Below are positions 8,224-11,422 of a DNA stretch of 11,422 nt, piece by piece. A program made the position numbers and the translations under genes. Source of the stretch: Selenomonas sp052169755. Lineage in GTDB: Bacteria; Bacillota; Negativicutes; Selenomonadales; Selenomonadaceae. The DNA lies in the NCBI RefSeq assembly GCF_052169755.1, contig NZ_JBQNBV010000065.1, forward strand, positions 1-11,422, given 5' to 3'. How positions within the stretch are numbered: position 1 is the first letter of the stretch; every line of letters starts with the position of its first letter. The notes below the pieces were generated by a model. It had not been told where the DNA came from. It was given only the letters and a program-made list of their open reading frames with translations, and did no database searches.

Positions 8224-9993
8224 TCACTCGGGAAGCGCTGCGAAAAGCTCTTCGAATATGCTGCGGGCGCGCGAGAAATCCGCATGAGCGCGAAGCTCTT
8301 CGCGTGCGAACACTTCTCTCGCTCTCTCCGCCAGAGTCTGCCGCGCTTCCACGAAGGAGTGTGCAGCAAGCTCCTGCCCGCACGAAAGGAGCAGCGAGGC
8401 CCACTCGGCAGGATGCCAGACCAGCGTCCCCTCATCGTGGAATTCATGCGAGAGCAGAGGCACATCGAAGACTCCTGCACGGAAATCCTTCTCCATCTGA
8501 AAGAGGAGGACGAAAGCCGCCAGAGGGAAGAATCGCTTCCGGAAAAAGGCCGGCTCCAGCCAGGCACAAGCGTCGAGCACGCGGCGGCGCAGCAGCACGC
8601 CCGACAGACCTCCCATAGGCGTGCGCCCCGCAGCCAACGCATAGGCTCTGTGCCATGCCCCTGCCGCGACGAAGCAATGCGACCTATGCATGGAAAAAAC
8701 AAATCGCTCGGGATCTGCACCTTCTGCAGTCGCCGGCTCCTCGGCGTCGGCGAGTACGAAGGAAAGCTCATCGTCGAGTTCCAGTGTCGTAACCATCTGC
8801 ATGATCTTCTCAGGGAAGAGGCGATCGCCGGGCATGACCCACTGGATATATTCGCCACGCGCCGCCTGTGCCAGACGCACGCCCCATCCGGGAGAGTCGG
8901 CGCGGACAATGCAGTGCGGCAGGTGCAGGGGGGCGAGCATCTTCTGCAGATCGGACGCACCGTCTGCGAAATCGAGCACGGCGACCTCCATATACGGATA
9001 GGTCTGAGAGGCGATATTCTCCAGCCTCCGATGCCAAAACGAGAGATTTCCGAAATACGGCACAATGACGCTCACAAGATTTTGCCGCGCACGCACGCGC
9101 TCTTCGGCGAAATCCTGCGCCAACTGCTCGGAGAGCCGCATCAAGCTTTGCAGCGGAGAAAACGCCGCTCCCTTCGTATAGCGAAGCTCCACCTGCGCTT
9201 TCGGCAGGATCAAGCCCTGCACCGCCTCGCTCTCTTCGGCAGACAGCGCAACAGGCGGCGTCCCGCCCGCAAACACCGTATCAAAGTGCTCCTTCCAGTA
9301 GCTGCAGCGCGCCGTATGCAGCGAATACTTCGCCGCATTGCCGATCCAGCCGTTCAGCGCCTTGACCGCCGTATGCAGTGTGCCGCGCCATTGGAAATGC
9401 GCGAAGTGCAGGAAGCTGATCTCCAAGGCGGGCGCAGGCACGCGCTTTTCCCCTTCCACACGATAGAGATAATGCGTACCCTGCGCCAGAAGCGGATAGA
9501 CGCGCGCAGCGTCTCGCCCAATGATCGCTTTCTGTATCGGCTCGTGCCGCTTCTTCCTGCGCAGAGGACGCGCGAGCAGAAATGTCCCGCCGTCCTTTTC
9601 CGGCTCTTCCAGCTCATACATCCAATGCCATGCGAAGAAAGTCACATCCGTACGCAGCCGCGAAAGCACCGCGCGGCAAGGCTTCGCTGCATCCTCCGTG
9701 ACGAGAAACTCATCGGCGTCAACTGGCACGACGATATCAGCGCCATGTGCGTCAAAGGCTCGGTGCATCAGTCTCGTCATGATCTCCTCATGGCAAAGCT
9801 CCGCCGTCTCGCAGCGCTCAACGGCGACGGGCAGCCCCTCCGCTTCAAGTGCGTGCAGGATGTCCGCCGTACCGTCGCCCGTCGCATGATCGACCACAAG
9901 CATCTCGTCCGCATACGTCAAGGTATGGCGCACGAAGCTCTCGACGATATCAGCGCTGTCCGCGACCAAAGATACCGCGATGATCTTATTCAT
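8224..9993 (-). CDS. Two-domain family 2 glycosyltransferase
   Basis: A 589-residue protein with two GT-A-like modules. Residues 1 to about 240 form a Glyco_tranf_2_4-type domain, with IIAVSLVADSADIVESFVRHT at the start and the metal-binding acidic cluster VDADEF at 91-96. Residues from about 306 form a classic GT2 module (VSVIVPYFGN at 307-316, NIASQTYPYMEV at 326-337), where the usual DxD position reads MPGDRLF (387-393). The second module may therefore be weak or inactive, or use a different metal site. There is no membrane segment, so it is cytoplasmic and probably uses a nucleotide sugar. I chose the ATG at 9993 because AGGAG lies 6 nt upstream; the frame stays open further upstream, but that part runs through the terminator and is not protein-like. 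It is the first gene after the terminator and 36 nt before the cytidylyltransferase. Sugar and acceptor are unknown. Confidence 0.9.
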   Translation of the reverse strand: MNKIIAVSLVADSADIVESFVRHTLTYADEMLVVDHATGDGTADILHALEAEGLPVAVERCETAELCHEEIMTRLMHRAFDAHGADIVVPVDADEFLVTEDAAKPCRAVLSRLRTDVTFFAWHWMYELEEPEKDGGTFLLARPLRRKKRHEPIQKAIIGRDAARVYPLLAQGTHYLYRVEGEKRVPAPALEISFLHFAHFQWRGTLHTAVKALNGWIGNAAKYSLHTARCSYWKEHFDTVFAGGTPPVALSAEESEAVQGLILPKAQVELRYTKGAAFSPLQSLMRLSEQLAQDFAEERVRARQNLVSVIVPYFGNLSFWHRRLENIASQTYPYMEVAVLDFADGASDLQKMLAPLHLPHCIVRADSPGWGVRLAQAARGEYIQWVMPGDRLFPEKIMQMVTTLELDDELSFVLADAEEPATAEGADPERFVFSMHRSHCFVAAGAWHRAYALAAGRTPMGGLSGVLLRRRVLDACAWLEPAFFRKRFFPLAAFVLLFQMEKDFRAGVFDVPLLSHEFHDEGTLVWHPAEWASLLLSCGQELAAHSFVEARQTLAERAREVFAREELRAHADFSRARSIFEELFAALPE

Positions 9994-9999
9994 ACCATT

Positions 10000-10004
10000 C
10001 TCCT
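10000..10004 (-). promoter_or_regulatory. Ribosome binding site of the GT2 gene
   Basis: The minus strand reads AGGAG followed by six bases (AATGGT) and then ATG. This site fixes the start at 9993 against the longer open frame that extends upstream to 10080. Confidence 0.85.
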
Positions 10005-10065
10005 GCCTTCCGATGAATGATTTTGCCGCCTGCTTATGGAAATCCCCAAGGCAGCCGCAGCCGTC

Positions 10066-10099
10066 AAAAAAGCCGGGCATCTCCCTCGCCCGGCTTTTT
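10066..10099 (-). terminator. Strong rho-independent terminator after the TPR gene
   Basis: A 12-bp perfect stem (AAAAAGCCGGGC paired with GCCCGGCTTTTT) closes a 9-nt loop. The GC core is seven pairs, and on the minus strand it is followed by a run of T. The hairpin is A/T-flanked on both sides, so it could also act on plus-strand transcripts. It lies about 78 nt beyond the TPR gene stop and 73 nt before the GT2 start, separating two transcription units. Confidence 0.93.
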
Positions 10100-10176
10100 C
10101 AGAAGCGCAAAGAAATCGTCGCCATTGCCATTCGAAAAGCATCGGGAAGCGCACCGCCTTCGCAGAAGCAGCAACT

Positions 10177-11049
10177 TCAGCCGCGTATCATCGACAAAAG
10201 TCCGAAGTCGGGCGTCTTCATCTGCGCGGCAAGCGAAAGAGCCGCATCGCGCTCACCGAGAGCTGCGAGCGTATATCCTACATTGCGCAGCGTCATCTCA
10301 TCATGCGCATCGAGAGTGAGCGCCTGCTTCAGCAAATGCTTTGCTGCAGGGAACGACCCCGCCAGATAGAAGCCGCCCGCGAAGGAATTGAAAAGACGCA
10401 CCTTCTCCACAAGCGCGACATCTTTTGCCAGAATCTCCTGCGTCAAACGCAGAGCCTGCGCCTCATCATCTGCAACACCGGACGGCGCGGGCTGCTGTGT
10501 GAACTGCGCCGACGGCAAAGGCTGCGACGCAACGCGCTGCACTTGCGGAGCCAAGGGGCGAAAAGCATCCTGCTGCGCCATCCCGGCGCCAACCATCTGC
10601 AAAAAGCGGGCGATAGCAGGATAGCCCGCACGGATCTCATCTTCCTTCGCCGTGCCGTAGCAATCGAGCATCTCGGCAAGTTCTTCCTTGTCTTCCGCCG
10701 AAAGGGATGCTGCATAATTCTTCAGCACGAACTCGGCTATGGCAAGGCCGTCCGAGGTGCGTTCCTCCAGGAAGCAAATGCGTGTGAGCAGGATGCGTGC
10801 CCCGAGATGCTGCGGCGCAAGGCGCAGCGTGTTATCCACCCACTGTGTCGCGCGTTCGTAGTCACCGCTCATGAAATAGGCGTACGACGCATCATAAAAG
10901 GCATCCGAATCCTCAATCCCCTGCTCGATCATCGCTGCGACCGTACCGAGCGCCTCGCCATACTCTTCATTCGCCATCTGTACGACAAGCTTGCGCTTCG
11001 TCTCATCCACTGACGCCGTCTTTGCGTTCTTCTTATGCCATTTTGACAA
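10177..11049 (-). CDS. TPR-repeat protein
   Basis: A 290-residue soluble protein. TPR-like helical pairs are visible at about 50-83 (FYDASYAYFMSGDYERATQW), 220-250 (GGFYLAGSFPAAKHLLKQAL) and 254-278 (LRNVGYTLAALGERDAA). Between them lies a low-complexity linker, about 165-192, rich in Q, P, A and S. The N-terminus is basic (SKWHKKNAK) but has no hydrophobic segment, so it is not a signal peptide. The start codon is TTG (11049-11047), supported by AGGAGG 8 nt upstream; there is no in-frame ATG before Met25. The gene has its own promoter and terminator, so it appears monocistronic. TPR proteins serve as scaffolds; next to a SPINDLY-type transferase it may be an acceptor, adaptor or assembly factor for glycosylation, which is inference. 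The specific function is not recognised. Confidence 0.85.
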   Translation of the reverse strand: MSKWHKKNAKTASVDETKRKLVVQMANEEYGEALGTVAAMIEQGIEDSDAFYDASYAYFMSGDYERATQWVDNTLRLAPQHLGARILLTRICFLEERTSDGLAIAEFVLKNYAASLSAEDKEELAEMLDCYGTAKEDEIRAGYPAIARFLQMVGAGMAQQDAFRPLAPQVQRVASQPLPSAQFTQQPAPSGVADDEAQALRLTQEILAKDVALVEKVRLFNSFAGGFYLAGSFPAAKHLLKQALTLDAHDEMTLRNVGYTLAALGERDAALSLAAQMKTPDFGLLSMIRG

Positions 11050-11057
11050 GATATATT

Positions 11058-11063
11058 CCTCCT
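11058..11063 (-). promoter_or_regulatory. Consensus ribosome binding site ahead of a TTG start
   Basis: The minus strand carries a perfect AGGAGG followed by AATATATC and TTG. The 8-nt spacing and perfect match justify accepting the rare TTG start of the TPR gene. Confidence 0.88.
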
Positions 11064-11078
11064 AAAACTTTTGCGTTC

Positions 11079-11087
11079 ATTATATCA
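11079..11087 (-). promoter_or_regulatory. Extended -10 promoter of the TPR gene
   Basis: The minus strand reads TGATATAAT, a perfect extended -10 element (TG-N-TATAAT). The -35 region about 17 nt upstream (TTTTTC) matches the consensus poorly, which is usual for extended -10 promoters. The predicted start near 11072 would give a leader of about 20 nt ending at the AGGAGG site. Confidence 0.7.
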
Positions 11088-11098
11088 TACGTTCGTAT
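11087..11098. repeat. Small inverted repeat overlapping the promoter (possible operator)
   Basis: ATACG-TT-CGTAT is a perfect 5-bp inverted repeat with a 2-nt centre. It lies directly upstream of, and touches, the extended -10 element. It could bind a dimeric regulator or could be chance in an A/T-rich patch. Confidence 0.35.
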
Positions 11099-11125
11099 AT
11101 CGAAAAAGCACGGAAACAGCTTAAG

Positions 11126-11422
11126 CTATTCTCGTCCATCGAGCCACGCCTGCCAGACGTCCTCATACATCGCTTCGATTTCGCGCACATAGCTTTTGCC
11201 ATTCATCACAGGAGATCGCTGTATCATGGTGCGCAGGTTCTTGTGCAGTGCCGCGAGAAGTTCCGCGTCCGATGCAAGCGCCGCAGCCTTCTCCACGTAT
11301 TCTTCGGGCGTATTCGACACAAGCTCGCCGAGTCCGACGTTTTCCAGAAGCGACAGTCCGAAGCGCGTGCCATGGCGCGTGCCCGCGAGCGTCACGACGG
11401 GCACGCCCATGTAAATGGCCTC
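11126..11422 (-). CDS. GT41/SPINDLY-type O-GlcNAc transferase-like protein, C-terminal fragment
   Basis: Only the last 98 codons are in the window; the gene continues past the right edge. It opens with EAIYMGVPVVTLAGTRHGTR, which matches the C-terminal Rossmann motif of GT41 enzymes (typically DALWMGVPVVTL..GxRHxxR), where UDP-sugar is bound. GLSLLENVGLGELV and the closing helical segment ending EAMYEDVWQAWLDGRE follow the family pattern. Such proteins usually carry N-terminal TPRs and add GlcNAc or a related sugar to Ser/Thr in the cytoplasm, in bacteria often on flagellin; the TPR part would lie outside this window. It ends in TAG 77 nt before the TPR gene start. Exact donor and acceptor are unknown. 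Confidence 0.85.
   Translation of the reverse strand, partial: EAIYMGVPVVTLAGTRHGTRFGLSLLENVGLGELVSNTPEEYVEKAAALASDAELLAALHKNLRTMIQRSPVMNGKSYVREIEAMYEDVWQAWLDGRE

Noticed and set aside
8284..10020. 578-codon plus-strand open frame
   Set aside because: It lies opposite the GT2 gene, which has clear domains and a ribosome-binding site; the plus frame has neither.
10062..10067. TTGACG as a -35 box for the operon
   Set aside because: It overlaps the terminator T-run, and the hexamer 17 nt on (GATTTC) matches TATAAT at only two positions.
9994..10080. Longer start for the GT2 gene at 10080
   Set aside because: The extra 29 residues would be encoded by the terminator hairpin, and the ATG at 9993 has a well-spaced AGGAG and the family N-terminus.
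10036..11013. 325-codon plus-strand open frame
   Set aside because: It runs through the terminator hairpin and is antisense to the TPR gene; no domain is recognisable.
11101..11127. Terminator or palindrome after the GT41-type gene (AGCTTAAGCT, then a T-run)
   Set aside because: The AAGC/GCTT stem is only four pairs and the 10-bp palindrome leaves no usable loop; too weak to call.

Overview
The window is a tightly packed stretch read entirely from the minus strand, so transcription runs from high to low coordinates. It is GC-rich. It holds seven complete or near-complete genes plus one fragment: a TPR protein, glycosyltransferases, phosphonate-biosynthesis enzymes and three tandem alkaline-phosphatase-superfamily paralogues. 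I see no tRNA, rRNA, CRISPR array or insertion sequence. Protein style and the SPINDLY-type/TPR/GT2 context resemble flagellin- or surface-glycosylation islands of diderm Firmicutes (Negativicutes, Selenomonas-like). That placement is inference and not proven by a marker gene.

Layout from right to left: (1) the C-terminal 98 residues of a GT41/SPINDLY-type O-GlcNAc transferase-like protein (11126-11422, runs off the right edge). (2) A 77-base gap holding an extended -10 promoter with an overlapping small inverted repeat. (3) A 290-residue TPR protein with a TTG start (10177-11049), followed by a strong hairpin terminator (about 10066-10099). (4) An apparent operon in which gaps are at most 52 bases and several genes overlap: a two-domain family 2 glycosyltransferase (8224-9993), a LicC/PntC-like cytidylyltransferase (7465-8187), a cytidylyltransferase-like/phosphoenolpyruvate mutase fusion (6167-7468), and three tandem paralogues with a helical/TPR-like N-terminus and an alkaline-phosphatase-superfamily C-terminal domain (4045-6114, 1889-4051, and 1-1862, the last running off the left edge).

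Working model (inference): PEP mutase makes phosphonopyruvate. It, or a derivative made by enzymes not in this window, is activated to a CMP-phosphonate by the LicC/PntC-like enzyme. The soluble alkaline-phosphatase-superfamily proteins then transfer or trim the phosphonate group on a glycan built by the GT2 and GT41-type enzymes. None of the visible proteins shows a signal peptide or membrane segment, so the work would be cytoplasmic. This fits modification of a protein such as flagellin, or of a glycan intermediate, before export. Phosphonopyruvate decarboxylase and AEP transaminase are absent from the window, so the final phosphonate is unknown.
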